This document shows, in pieces, positions 6,764 to 15,126 of a stretch of DNA of 36,163 nucleotides. Source of the stretch: Prevotella sp. UBA4339 (GTDB lineage: Bacteria > Bacteroidota > Bacteroidia > Bacteroidales > Bacteroidaceae); the NCBI GenBank assembly GCA_002393725.1, contig DGTJ01000017.1, forward strand, positions 1-36,163, given 5' to 3'. The notes beneath the pieces are model-generated. The model saw nothing but the letters and a program-made list of their open reading frames with translations. It was not told where the DNA came from and did not search any database. Position numbers and translations under genes: made by a program. The stretch's first letter is position 1. Every line of letters starts with the position of its first letter.

Positions 6764-8371
6764 TTATTTCACACGTGTCATCTGGAAGGTGGCGGTATAG
6801 GTGGAGCCGTTTTCGCGTTGGCGCAGGGCCTTCCACTTCATCACGCCGCCCTCGATGCTCTCTATCTCCCACCACTCGCGCAGTTCCTCGCTGTCGGCGG
6901 TATTCTTCCAGCGGGTGCAGAGCAGGATGCCGTCGACGAAGTACTCAGCCAGCACATCGTCGTGGGCCACCCACTCGGCACCGTCCTTGTCGTAGTAGAC
7001 GTAGGTGCCGTCGGCCTTGTACTCCCAGCGGTGCAACTGGCCGTCGGCGTGCTCGTCCTCAGCGCTGGTCACCTTGCCCTCCCATGTGCCGAGGATGTCC
7101 TGCTGATAGTCCTTAGTGATACGCTCATAGCTCTCCTTGCCATAGACCTCATGCTGCACCGAGTTGCCGTCCACGTACACATTCCAGTCAGAACTCATCA
7201 GCATCTTCTTGTCCGATATGTCCAGGATGAAGCAGTCCAGCACGTTCATGTTGGCCTCGTCATGAGTGATGACGCCCACATTGTTCCCGTCGATCTTGAC
7301 GTCGGCCAGCACCTTCACGTTCCACGACTGACTGAAGAAATCGGAGAGGCTGCCGTAGGCCTGGGTGGGCGAGACGAAGGTCAGCACCGTCTTCCAGTTG
7401 GTGGGACACGGCTGTCCCTCCAGTTCAGACACCATCCACTTGCCGATGATCTTCTCTGACAGGTCGGGGATCGGCGTCACGAAGTCGTTGATGGTATAAT
7501 AGATTGGAGCAATCATCTCGCCCTTGGCTGCGCGGTTGAGCACTGCCTCCACAGCCTTGAGGACCATCGTCTCCGTGTCCTGTCCCATGATGCCCTTGAA
7601 GTAACTGTTGGCCACAATCATCTCGTCGATGAACGATTGGTAGACATCGAAGGAATAGACATTCTTATGTGTATCCTTGAGCAGGCCGAGCACGGCATCA
7701 GCCAGTTCGCCATTGAAGAAGACGAAGTCGTTGTAGCCATCCAATGCAGCCTTTACGTCGGCAGCCACCTTATCCTTAGTCGTGTAGCAGACGACGGTGC
7801 CCGGCTTCTTTGCCTTGAAAGCCTCTGCACGCTCCTTGCCTGGTCCGTTGCCGATGGCAAAGGCCGCCACGTTCTCGGCCGTCACCTTGTCGGCCAGAGC
7901 CTCGCCGGATGCCTTGCTGTCAGTACCGAAGAAGGGGCATGAAGCCAGCGGACTGTCGGCAGCTACGGCATTGTCGATGACGACCACGGGGATGCCTAAC
8001 TTTTGGGCCAGCGCGGCCACCTCGGCATCGGCGGTCTCACCATTCTCACTCACACAGGGAGCGTAGACGATGCCCTTCAGCCCATTGCCTGCCTCGGCTG
8101 ACAGCTTGCTGACGGCCTGACGCTGTTCGTCGAAGGCGAAGTCGCTGGTGGTGAAGTAGCAGAGGGCCTCCACGCCTTTGTCTGCACATTCCGTCTCAAA
8201 CGTCGAGCGTATCTGCTGCCAGTATTCTACTGTTCCGTTCTTGGCGATGATGGCTATCTGCTTCTTTTGAGCAGGAACGGGATTGTCAGCTGTGTAGCCG
8301 GTACATGATGTGAACACGCTAACGCTGCAAACGAGGATGGCAGCGAGCATCCATTTAATCATTTTTTCCAT
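6764..8371 (-). CDS. Lipoprotein: periplasmic sugar-binding-like domain plus lipocalin-like repeats
   Basis: The protein has 535 residues. The signal peptide ends VFTSC, so Cys23 should be lipidated. Residues about 35-300 resemble the type 1 periplasmic-binding fold of ribose/galactose-type sugar receptors (QIAIIAKNGTVEYWQQIRSTF, GIVYAPC, IPVVVIDNAV, and FGTDSKASGEALADKV). The C-terminal 230 residues contain two segments that start IIGKWMVSELEG and ILGTWEGKVTSA, the opening pattern of lipocalin-like domains in Bacteroidetes lipoproteins. An upstream ATG at 8416 is possible, but 8371 gives a standard lipoprotein signal. No permease or ATPase is adjacent, so it is more likely a sensor or surface binder than an ABC receptor. 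The ligand is unknown. Confidence 0.75.
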   Translation of the reverse strand: MEKMIKWMLAAILVCSVSVFTSCTGYTADNPVPAQKKQIAIIAKNGTVEYWQQIRSTFETECADKGVEALCYFTTSDFAFDEQRQAVSKLSAEAGNGLKGIVYAPCVSENGETADAEVAALAQKLGIPVVVIDNAVAADSPLASCPFFGTDSKASGEALADKVTAENVAAFAIGNGPGKERAEAFKAKKPGTVVCYTTKDKVAADVKAALDGYNDFVFFNGELADAVLGLLKDTHKNVYSFDVYQSFIDEMIVANSYFKGIMGQDTETMVLKAVEAVLNRAAKGEMIAPIYYTINDFVTPIPDLSEKIIGKWMVSELEGQPCPTNWKTVLTFVSPTQAYGSLSDFFSQSWNVKVLADVKIDGNNVGVITHDEANMNVLDCFILDISDKKMLMSSDWNVYVDGNSVQHEVYGKESYERITKDYQQDILGTWEGKVTSAEDEHADGQLHRWEYKADGTYVYYDKDGAEWVAHDDVLAEYFVDGILLCTRWKNTADSEELREWWEIESIEGGVMKWKALRQRENGSTYTATFQMTRVK

Positions 8372-8616
8372 AATCGTTTTTAATATAATTGGTAATTGGT
8401 TAAATAAAATCTGCATTTATCTTCCCTTTCCGTCACATTTCCATGAGCAGATAGTCGGTATATTCGTCGATGGGTTCCAGATACGGGATGTAGTAATAGA
8501 TGAAACACGGTGACGGGCACGGTGCGACCCAAGACTTGTCTCTTTCAGGCTGAGTTTTTGAGATAGTCCCTGATGGGGCGTTACAGTTCCTTATTCATTA
8601 CTCTGCCTTTTGTTTG

Positions 8617-8624
8617 CAAAGATA
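8617..8624 (-). promoter_or_regulatory. -7 promoter element for the 6764-8371 lipoprotein gene
   Basis: On the minus strand this reads TATCTTTG, a perfect TAnnTTTG. It is the only strong promoter-like match upstream of the lipoprotein gene and lies about 245 bases before its start codon. Confidence 0.55.
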
Positions 8625-8668
8625 GTGATTTCTTTTGAAATCTCCAAATATTTAGCTGATTTTTTAAA

Positions 8669-8694
8669 CACAGGGGGACTGGAACCTTGTGTTC
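8669..8694. repeat. REP-like element copy at the end of the AAA/nuclease gene
   Basis: CACAGGGGGACTGGAACC followed by TTGTGTTC. The flanking AACACAGG and CCTTGTGTT form an inverted repeat. It lies 25 bases downstream of the stop codon of the minus-strand AAA/PD-(D/E)XK gene. Confidence 0.8.
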
Positions 8695-8719
8695 TTGAGA
8701 TATATGTACTTAATTGCTC

Positions 8720-10300
8720 TCATCCCACTACCTTCCAGTCATTAATCAATTTTGTCTCAGTCGAGAAGTTGACGCCTATCTTGAAGAGGCGGCGCGGGTC
8801 ATTAGCGAAGGGCCGGGCATAGCCTTTATCCTCTATCTGCTGCAGGGCGGCTGCGGCGGTCTGGTTAATCTTGAGTTCGAGGACGTAAACATAGTCCGGG
8901 GTCTGCATCACCACGTCGACGCGGCCACGGGAGGTGCGGCGCATTCCCGACGTACCGTCGCCTACCCGTAGCCTTTCCACCTCCACATAGAAGCCCAATA
9001 GGCGGAAGAAGACATAGAGCGTGTTCTGGAAGTAGATCTCCAGATTGCCCATCACCTGATAGTCGCCCGTGGCAAAGAAGTCCTCCAAGCGCTGCATGAA
9101 GCCCTCGGCATCACCCCGCTCGATGTCTTTCACGAAGCGGGCGATTGAGTAGGATGTCTTGTCGGAATTATCAGGAGTATAGAATGGGAGCAGATATTTG
9201 ATGAATCCCCGCTCCACTTCCTGATTGGGGAAGCCGAGTCTGTATTCATCGAAACGGCTGTCGTACTCCTTCAGCGTCAGGTAGCCGCTCTGATAGAGCA
9301 GCGGCAAGGGGTTTGTGTCCATGATGTCGATGCTGTTGAGCGTGTCGGTCGAGAGTTCCTCCGTCGTCATGGCATCGAGCGGATAGCCCGTCTTCTTCAA
9401 CTGATAGACGAGGAAGGAGGGTGTGCCCGTCTCAAACCAGTAGTCATTGAAATGCTTGTTCTTCAGCGTATTCAAAAGACTGAACGGATTGTACATGCCG
9501 GGACTCTCCATACAGAAATGGTAGCCGTCGAAGTCGCGCTTCAGGCGGGCGTAGCACTCTTCCTGGGTCATACCGTTGGCATCGGCCAGCTCGCCAACGC
9601 CCTCGTCAAAGGTCATACGGAGTTCAGCCTCGGAGATGCCGCAGACTGTGCTGTATTGCGGAAGCATCGAGAGGTCTTCCAGATTGTTCAGGTCACTGAA
9701 CACGCTCACCTTGCCAAACTTCGTCACGCCCGTCAGGAAGGCGAATCGGATATAGCGGTCGCTGGACTTCAGGGCACCATAGAAGGCTTTTAGGGTGCCG
9801 CGATACCCCTGTTGCAGTTCATCGTTGCCGATGGCCTGCAGCATGGGCTTGTCGTACTCATCCACGAGAATGACCACGCGAAGCCCGGTCTTCTCGAAGG
9901 CACGGCGAATTACTCCTTCAAAACGAGCCCCGAATGATTTCTCGAAGGGCTCATGTCCGTACAACTTCTCATTGGTCGCCAAGAACAGTTCGATTCTGTC
10001 TGACAATGCCTGTGGGGAGTCATATTTCTCGGTGTTCAGGTCGAGGTGCATGATGGGATAGGCCTGCCAGTCCCACTCCACGCCGTCGACATAGAGTCCG
10101 CGGAACAATTCCCGCTCGCCGGAGAAGAAGGCTTCCATCGTGCTAAGCAGCAGCGACTTGCCGAAACGGCGGGGACGTGACAGGAAGTAATACTTCCCCT
10201 CATCCACCATTTTCCACATCAGCGCCGTCTTGTCCACATACACATAGCCGTCGCGGCGTATCTCGCCGAAGTTCTGAATGCCAATAGGATACTTCATCAT
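8720..10300 (-). CDS. AAA-ATPase-like / PD-(D/E)XK nuclease-like protein
   Basis: This 526-residue protein belongs to the family that couples an AAA_ATPase-like domain to a C-terminal PDDEXK_9-type nuclease-like domain, present in many copies in Bacteroidales genomes. It starts MMKYPIGIQNFGEIRRDGY, followed by YVDKT, the Walker A variant SRPRRFGKS (about residues 41-49) and Walker B VVILVDEYDKP (about 141-151). The C-terminal segment GRVDVVMQTPDYVYVLELK carries the D...ExK pattern of the nuclease core. Length is normal and the frame is intact. It has its own promoter and no co-directed partner. The cellular function of the family is not established; defence or mobile-element control is often suspected. 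Confidence 0.85.
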   Translation of the reverse strand: MMKYPIGIQNFGEIRRDGYVYVDKTALMWKMVDEGKYYFLSRPRRFGKSLLLSTMEAFFSGERELFRGLYVDGVEWDWQAYPIMHLDLNTEKYDSPQALSDRIELFLATNEKLYGHEPFEKSFGARFEGVIRRAFEKTGLRVVILVDEYDKPMLQAIGNDELQQGYRGTLKAFYGALKSSDRYIRFAFLTGVTKFGKVSVFSDLNNLEDLSMLPQYSTVCGISEAELRMTFDEGVGELADANGMTQEECYARLKRDFDGYHFCMESPGMYNPFSLLNTLKNKHFNDYWFETGTPSFLVYQLKKTGYPLDAMTTEELSTDTLNSIDIMDTNPLPLLYQSGYLTLKEYDSRFDEYRLGFPNQEVERGFIKYLLPFYTPDNSDKTSYSIARFVKDIERGDAEGFMQRLEDFFATGDYQVMGNLEIYFQNTLYVFFRLLGFYVEVERLRVGDGTSGMRRTSRGRVDVVMQTPDYVYVLELKINQTAAAALQQIEDKGYARPFANDPRRLFKIGVNFSTETKLINDWKVVG

Positions 10301-10319
10301 TATATAGTTCTTACGGCTG

Positions 10320-10327
10320 CAAAGATA
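10320..10327 (-). promoter_or_regulatory. -7 promoter element of the AAA/nuclease gene
   Basis: The minus-strand sequence TATCTTTG matches TAnnTTTG and lies 20 bases upstream of the ATG at 10300, giving a short leader. Confidence 0.7.
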
Positions 10328-10503
10328 ATCATTTTTCCCGAATTACCATACAAAATGGAATAAAAAAGTGGCAATACGACTATATGGATCTGAAAGATAT
10401 GCTGAAAGAATTTGCTCTATGGCTCACCAGAACCCTTCCGACAAAAATTACAAGACTACTAATTTTTGCCAGAAGACTACTATCGAAGAATCAGAGTCTG
10501 TAT

Positions 10504-10568
10504 GTTATAGTATGAGCGACAGACACATGGGGAAAAATACCCCAAGTGCCTGTCGCTCATACTATAAC
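10504..10568. repeat. 65-base near-perfect palindrome
   Basis: The outer arms GTTATAGTATGAGCGACAG (10504-10522) and CTGTCGCTCATACTATAAC (10550-10568) are perfectly complementary over 19 bp. The pairing continues inward (CAC/GTG, TGGGG/CCCCA) with only two mismatched positions to a 7-base loop AAAAATA (10533-10539). No T tract follows on either strand and no gene ends nearby, so it does not look like a terminator. Confidence 0.9.
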
Positions 10569-10696
10569 CATCTGTGGCTTTGATACCGGAAAGCCAGTAT
10601 CATTCGTGGACAAGGTTGAAAATATTCTGTATTCTGGTCACAGCGTAGTCGTACCAATAAGTATGCCCCTCTGCCTTCGGAGTGAGTTTTTTAAGG

Positions 10697-10721
10697 CACA
10701 GGGGGACAGAACCTTGTGTTC
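10697..10721. repeat. REP-like element copy
   Basis: CACAGGGGGACAGAACC followed by TTGTGTTC; it differs from the other copies by loss of one G in the centre. It is in a gene-free stretch. Confidence 0.75.
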
Positions 10722-10951
10722 TTTATACGATGGTTCAACAATTACGAACATCGTGAACTCTACTACATTCAGACAGCGGAAGGCAAGCTTGATGGTCAAA
10801 TCAACTTCGTAGCAATTATCTCACGCTTGACATGTCCATCTCTTCCACAAGCAATCGAAGAATTTGACCCTGCCCATGACCCTCGCGGTTACGGATAGGA
10901 CCAATCATCGAATTGTTAGTTTTATATCATCTTATTTTTAGATTCATTTCA

Positions 10952-11320
10952 TTACTTGCTCATCCCACCCATCGGCACATGAACTATTTTCATCCATGTC
11001 TTGGGCTTCTCCTTCCCATTAGAGCGTCTAGCCTCTTCTACGATTTCATTCAGTGTGGGTTTTGAATAGTCCCGTCCGTTCTTTGCCAGACTTTTCAGTC
11101 TGCGGTCTGGAACAGACGAATAAAAAGTCGCTTTCCTATTCATCGTTTTGGTGTTCTTTTTATTCTTCGTTTCTTCTGATTGCTCATTGATAATCGATTT
11201 CAGTCTTTTGAGTTCCTTTGCAGTTCCCTTGGTATGGTACAGTTGGTCTTTCATCGATGCTATGATGAACTTCTTCAATTTACCAGAATTAGAACCTATT
11301 TTAAGCTGCTTTGATGCCAT
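10952..11320 (-). CDS. Small basic hypothetical protein
   Basis: About 122 residues, strongly basic and Lys/Asn/Ser-rich (MASKQLKIGSNSGKLKKF ... VPDRRLKSLAKNGRDYSKP ... WMKIVHVPMGGMSK). No family was recognised. An in-frame ATG at 11371 would add 17 basic residues; 11320 is preferred because an AT-rich leader precedes it, but the choice is uncertain. It is the last of four minus-strand genes that begin with the PLD-helicase and may be co-transcribed with the small protein upstream. The segment VEEARRSNGKEKPKTWMK is probably helical. Nucleic-acid binding is a guess from its charge. Confidence 0.5.
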   Translation of the reverse strand: MASKQLKIGSNSGKLKKFIIASMKDQLYHTKGTAKELKRLKSIINEQSEETKNKKNTKTMNRKATFYSSVPDRRLKSLAKNGRDYSKPTLNEIVEEARRSNGKEKPKTWMKIVHVPMGGMSK

Positions 11321-11437
11321 TGAGATGATTGTTGTTATTATACGTTTTTTGAATGACTTCCTTCTGTTCATCAGACCTGCGAGTCGTGGGGCTCATGACC
11401 CTAGGGAGAAGAAGCGGGAGAAATGATAAATCTCCGT

Positions 11438-11800
11438 TCACCAGTCAGACAGACCATATTCATACTTCTCGTCCGATTTGGCCGCTTCGTATTTTTGCGC
11501 TCTTGCGGTTCGATTCATCATTTCCAGTGGGTCTTGCAGTCTGTCCAATTTCTTTTTGGCCTCATCGCTCATTGCGTATTTCTTCACCCGAGCAGGTTTT
11601 ACCGTTCCGCTGAATTTTGTGACGATGCGAGGCTTTTCCACATAAACGCTTTTGACCCTCCCACCATTAATGACACGAACAGTTCCAGTGCTGCCCGCCT
11701 GCTCACCATTAGGGATGCGGATAGCCTTTGAGCTGCGACCGTAGAGCATGGCAAAGCCTTGAACTTTTCCTGTACCCTTCTTCTTTTTTTTCTGCTTCAT
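11438..11800 (-). CDS. Small basic hypothetical protein
   Basis: About 120 residues beginning MKQKKKKKGTGKVQGFAMLYG, with a Lys-rich start, a central beta-like segment (GSTGTVRVINGGRVKSVYVEKP) and a C-terminal helix (SDEAKKKLDRLQDPLEMMNR). No family was recognised. It follows the methylase gene on the same strand after a 116-base gap that contains a REP-like copy, and precedes another small basic gene. The pair could be accessory proteins of the restriction-like operon or an unrelated two-gene insertion. An upstream in-frame ATG exists at 11827. Confidence 0.5.
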   Translation of the reverse strand: MKQKKKKKGTGKVQGFAMLYGRSSKAIRIPNGEQAGSTGTVRVINGGRVKSVYVEKPRIVTKFSGTVKPARVKKYAMSDEAKKKLDRLQDPLEMMNRTARAQKYEAAKSDEKYEYGLSDW

Positions 11801-11889
11801 ATTCTTATATATTTGTTCCACAACCAAGGTTATTCATCTGTCCACCGGGCTTTTAGCAGGGCTTTAAAAATGGCCATCGATTTTGTGTA

Positions 11890-11915
11890 CACAGGGGGTC
11901 TGGAACGATGTGTAC
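11890..11915. repeat. REP-like element copy, diverged
   Basis: CACAGGGGGTCTGGAACGATG followed by TGTAC. The outer bases GTACACA and TGTGTAC form an inverted repeat in which the arm sequence differs from the other copies while pairing is kept. It ends 2 bases from the stop codon of the methylase gene. Confidence 0.75.
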
Positions 11916-11916
11916 T

Positions 11917-14900
11917 TTAATCGTCTCCAGCCATTCTAAACTCAAGTTCGTAGTTCTTAACAAAGTCACGTTCCTCGTCAGTCAAACCATAAAGGGGACA
12001 AATATAATCGTCTATCCTGTCAATAATTGACTTTGACTTCACTATTTTATATTCCTTAAATTGGGAAACGTTATAGCGTGACTCTCCACTTGACTGACGT
12101 ACATTAGCCTTGGCTTCAACGTCCATTTGGTATTCCTTATAAAGAGATGAGAGGTAGCTAATATTTTCGTCTGTCAATTCAGGTATCGTAAACGAAAGTA
12201 ATTCTTCACTCTTCCAATCCAAATTGTTCGAGATTATTTGGTAGTACCAGAAGGATAAGTTACTGCTAAGTATACATCCTATTGCGTCAGAAAGTTTCTT
12301 GTCGAACAAGATAGCTTTCTCTTTAGTTGAGCCTGTACTGTAATTTGTTACAATCTTAAAATACCTGCCGCCAGTAGTGCGATAATAGATAGGATTACCA
12401 TCTTCACAGACCATTGAAGACAATGGACTTAATGCCCATATCTTATCAAGTATGTCCTTCTCTATATTCAAGCCAATCTTTGGTATTCTACCTATCATCT
12501 TCAAATGTTTCAAAACATCTGTAAATTGGAGACTGTCTATCAGTTGTTGCAAATCAAAATCATGTCCTTTACGATGCATCTTTGTTGCCAGCAGCTGCTG
12601 GCAAGGGGTCAATGTCTTTTGGAACATCAAGATAGAAGTGTTAACGACAGCATTCTTGAATACTGGTTGAGGACGTACAGAATAAGAAGAAATCTTAATC
12701 CCACGACATTTTTCCAACAACAGTTTATGTACGCCAGAGAGAGAGTCGCTTGAAGTCAGTGATATAGGAACGATATAAGCCATAAAAGCATCCTTGCGGA
12801 GAAGCCAGTATGCGAGTTCTATAAAAAGAGTATAAGTATCAGTTGAGCCCTTTATCTTTGGACATGGAACTTCATTCTCTCTGCCCAAGAAACGGAGATA
12901 GACGGCATCTTGTTTTCGGTCCATCTGTCTCGATTCTGTAGTCTTATAGAACTTTTTAACTACCTTCTTATCGTCATCGCTCAATTTGGCACCATAAGGA
13001 GGGTTGCCAATGACAATATCAAAGCCTCCCTGTTCAAAGACATCAGAATACATTACCTTCCAGTCAAAGAAGCGCAAGTCGGTTTTTGCACGTTCCTCCA
13101 AAGAAAGGGATTCGTCGGTAAGTGTTCTTCGCAATTCTTCTCCTAACTGGATGATGGCTTTCTTCTCACCTGTAATAGCGCTCTTGATTTGCTGCATAGA
13201 AATAACTTCATTCTGCATTTCTGCGAAGACAGCCCCTTGTGTTGCTGATGCTTGAGCCCAAGCTTCAAGTTCATGTCCTAATTGGAGAGAGATGATGTCA
13301 AGAATAGTTTCCTTAATAATAATTCCCGTACGGAGTTTTTCTTCACCTGTTTGCTCAAAAAATGACTTCTGAAGGGTACTAAGCTCTGCTTTTTTCTGGC
13401 GAATCCGAAGAATGTTCCTATGCTGCTGTCTATCGCTGATATTAAGATATTTGCCATTGAACGTCGTAAATAGCGAGTTGCCCTGCATAATCTTATAGTC
13501 GAGATTAGGCAACACCTCTGGCGAGGCTTCATCGACAACCAAGGTCAACCAGAAACGAAGTCGGGCAATATCAACAGCACCCTTTTCCAAATCCACGCCA
13601 TAGATGTTTTCCTGAATGATATGACGCTTAATTTCAACTGAATTGTCAAAGTTCTCTATTGCGCCACGACAGAAGAACAGTTCTTTGAGCAAGCCCATTG
13701 GGAAGGCACCCGAACCGATGGCAGGGTCGCAAATCTTGATGTTAATCAGACGACGGTCAATCTCTTCCACAATTTCAACAGGAAGAGCGGACATATCATA
13801 TGTCGTAACAAATTGCCTTATGGCTTCACGATGCTGGCGAGGGAAATCGTTTTGCAGATAAGAAATCAAAGACTCTTTACACATATAACGTACAATCTCC
13901 TTTGGAGTATAGTATGCACCCTTGTCTTTGTTGTCCTCAAGCAGATTCTCAAAAATCTGCCCAAGCATTTCCGGATCAATACCAACCTCGGCATCATTTG
14001 GGTCGTTCTCATCTATTGTGAAGTTGTATTGATGGAACAAGGTGAAGAGCGAACTGAAATATTCCGCAGGGAATACCGTAGTAATCTCGTCATCCTCGTC
14101 TCTGCCGAACAGACCGCCATTGAGGTAAGGGAATCGAAGTACGCCATTGTTTGGCAGGCCAACGACTTTTGTGTCATATAAATCACCATTGCCACTTCTA
14201 TCCGTGTCTAAAGCATCATTGAAGAGAGGTTCGAGAACTTCATCAAGGAAATTGGCCTGTTGTTCCTCTGACGACTTAGCGAACAAGTCATACATAAAAT
14301 CCTTGTTGCCGCTATTCCATTCATTGCCCGGTTCTACGCCAAGCCAACCCTTTTTCTGGAGATAGTGCAGGAACACTATGCGACCAAGCATCTTCTTGAC
14401 ATAATCACGAACACGCTTGTCATCACGGCCGAAATCTGCATATATCTGTGGATGTGGTTCATGGAATACCTTTTCTTTCCAGCCGCCATCTTTCTTGACA
14501 AACTTCTTACCCGTGATGAACATCACAAACTTCTCGTATTGCTCTTTGTACTTATCAAAGAACTCATCTGATAGGGCTTCCACATCAAAGGCTTTGATAA
14601 TATCGATTAACTCAATATTACCACACTTTGATGCTAATTTCTTAAAGTTATCAGCTGCAGTACGGCAAGCTTGGTTAGGACCAAGAAGGAAAGTGTATCG
14701 CTTGGAATCTGTGGATTCGCGATTATTTCCCTGCTTGCTGCAGAATGTAAAACGCCAATCCCACTTATCGTCATCACTATAGTGGAAAACCATGAATGCA
14801 CTACTGTAGGTGGACATGATACGCCGAATCAGTTGCTGAACGGCAACTCGATTTCGTTTCATCTGTACGTGGTCATTTACGGTAATATCAAATATGTCGG

Positions 14901-15114
14901 TAGGATTCATCGGTATATCAATGGTACCCAGACGTATGATTTGGGCCACACCGGTATTTTGAGCCATGGTGATCAACTCTGGATTATTCTCCAACACATC
15001 CTCCTCGAAGGCGTCATCATACTTATCTTCGCCAAAGATGGGCAGGATGACGTTCTCGATGAAGCTTTCGCCACCCTGATATTTATCGTGGAAATATGAT
15101 TTGAGGTCTATCAT
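11917..15114 (-). CDS. Eco57I-type N6-adenine DNA methylase of a restriction-like system
   Basis: This 1065-residue protein carries the Eco57I methylase core: GIDPEMLGQIFENLL and GAYYTPKEIVRYMC (about residues 375-405), motif I KICDPAIGSGAFPMG (about 465) for S-adenosylmethionine binding, and the catalytic motif IV DIVIGNPPYGAKL (about 700). The C-terminal third (YWLLRKDAFMAYIVPIS onward, ending LYGLTDEERDFVKNYELEF) resembles the specificity half of type IIG/BREX PglX-like enzymes. The N-terminal 370 residues are unassigned and I see no secure PD-(D/E)XK motif there, so cleavage may lie in the partner. The start at 15114 is 12 bases after the stop of the PLD-helicase gene, so the two are one operon. 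Confidence 0.85.
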   Translation of the reverse strand: MIDLKSYFHDKYQGGESFIENVILPIFGEDKYDDAFEEDVLENNPELITMAQNTGVAQIIRLGTIDIPMNPTDIFDITVNDHVQMKRNRVAVQQLIRRIMSTYSSAFMVFHYSDDDKWDWRFTFCSKQGNNRESTDSKRYTFLLGPNQACRTAADNFKKLASKCGNIELIDIIKAFDVEALSDEFFDKYKEQYEKFVMFITGKKFVKKDGGWKEKVFHEPHPQIYADFGRDDKRVRDYVKKMLGRIVFLHYLQKKGWLGVEPGNEWNSGNKDFMYDLFAKSSEEQQANFLDEVLEPLFNDALDTDRSGNGDLYDTKVVGLPNNGVLRFPYLNGGLFGRDEDDEITTVFPAEYFSSLFTLFHQYNFTIDENDPNDAEVGIDPEMLGQIFENLLEDNKDKGAYYTPKEIVRYMCKESLISYLQNDFPRQHREAIRQFVTTYDMSALPVEIVEEIDRRLINIKICDPAIGSGAFPMGLLKELFFCRGAIENFDNSVEIKRHIIQENIYGVDLEKGAVDIARLRFWLTLVVDEASPEVLPNLDYKIMQGNSLFTTFNGKYLNISDRQQHRNILRIRQKKAELSTLQKSFFEQTGEEKLRTGIIIKETILDIISLQLGHELEAWAQASATQGAVFAEMQNEVISMQQIKSAITGEKKAIIQLGEELRRTLTDESLSLEERAKTDLRFFDWKVMYSDVFEQGGFDIVIGNPPYGAKLSDDDKKVVKKFYKTTESRQMDRKQDAVYLRFLGRENEVPCPKIKGSTDTYTLFIELAYWLLRKDAFMAYIVPISLTSSDSLSGVHKLLLEKCRGIKISSYSVRPQPVFKNAVVNTSILMFQKTLTPCQQLLATKMHRKGHDFDLQQLIDSLQFTDVLKHLKMIGRIPKIGLNIEKDILDKIWALSPLSSMVCEDGNPIYYRTTGGRYFKIVTNYSTGSTKEKAILFDKKLSDAIGCILSSNLSFWYYQIISNNLDWKSEELLSFTIPELTDENISYLSSLYKEYQMDVEAKANVRQSSGESRYNVSQFKEYKIVKSKSIIDRIDDYICPLYGLTDEERDFVKNYELEFRMAGDD

Positions 15115-15126
15115 AACACTGAATCG

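Larger units (their letters stand above)
8372..8719. other. Non-coding stretch: long leader of the lipoprotein gene and one REP-like copy
   Basis: No intact gene was found. The promoter at 8617-8624 implies a leader of about 240 nt for the minus-strand lipoprotein gene. Within it, minus-strand frames contain short protein-like runs (RPIRDYLKNSA, and IPYLEPIDEYTDYLLMEM ending at about 8437) broken by stops and a frame change, which suggests a small degenerate gene. A REP-like copy lies at 8669-8694. Confidence 0.45.
10301..10951. other. 650-base gene-free stretch with hairpins
   Basis: Apart from the promoter at its left edge, the stretch holds a 9-bp hairpin CAAAAATTA/TAATTTTTG (10442-10468), the long palindrome at 10504-10568 and a REP-like copy at 10697-10721. 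From about 10730 to 10898 one plus-strand frame (LYYIQTAEGKLDGQINF, SLPQAIEEFDP) looks faintly protein-like but has no start or recognisable family; it may be the remains of a gene. Confidence 0.5.

Noticed and set aside
6713..7459. 248-residue plus-strand open frame
   Set aside because: It is antisense to the lipoprotein gene; its composition (Val/Leu/His/Ala-rich) is that of a reverse shadow in GC-rich coding DNA.
10368..10812. Two short plus-strand open frames
   Set aside because: They run through the long palindrome and the REP-like copy and show no protein-like conservation or start signals.
11917..15114. Self-contained type IIG restriction enzyme
   Set aside because: No clear PD-(D/E)XK motif was found in the N-terminal region, and a PLD-helicase is encoded directly upstream, so a two-protein system is preferred.
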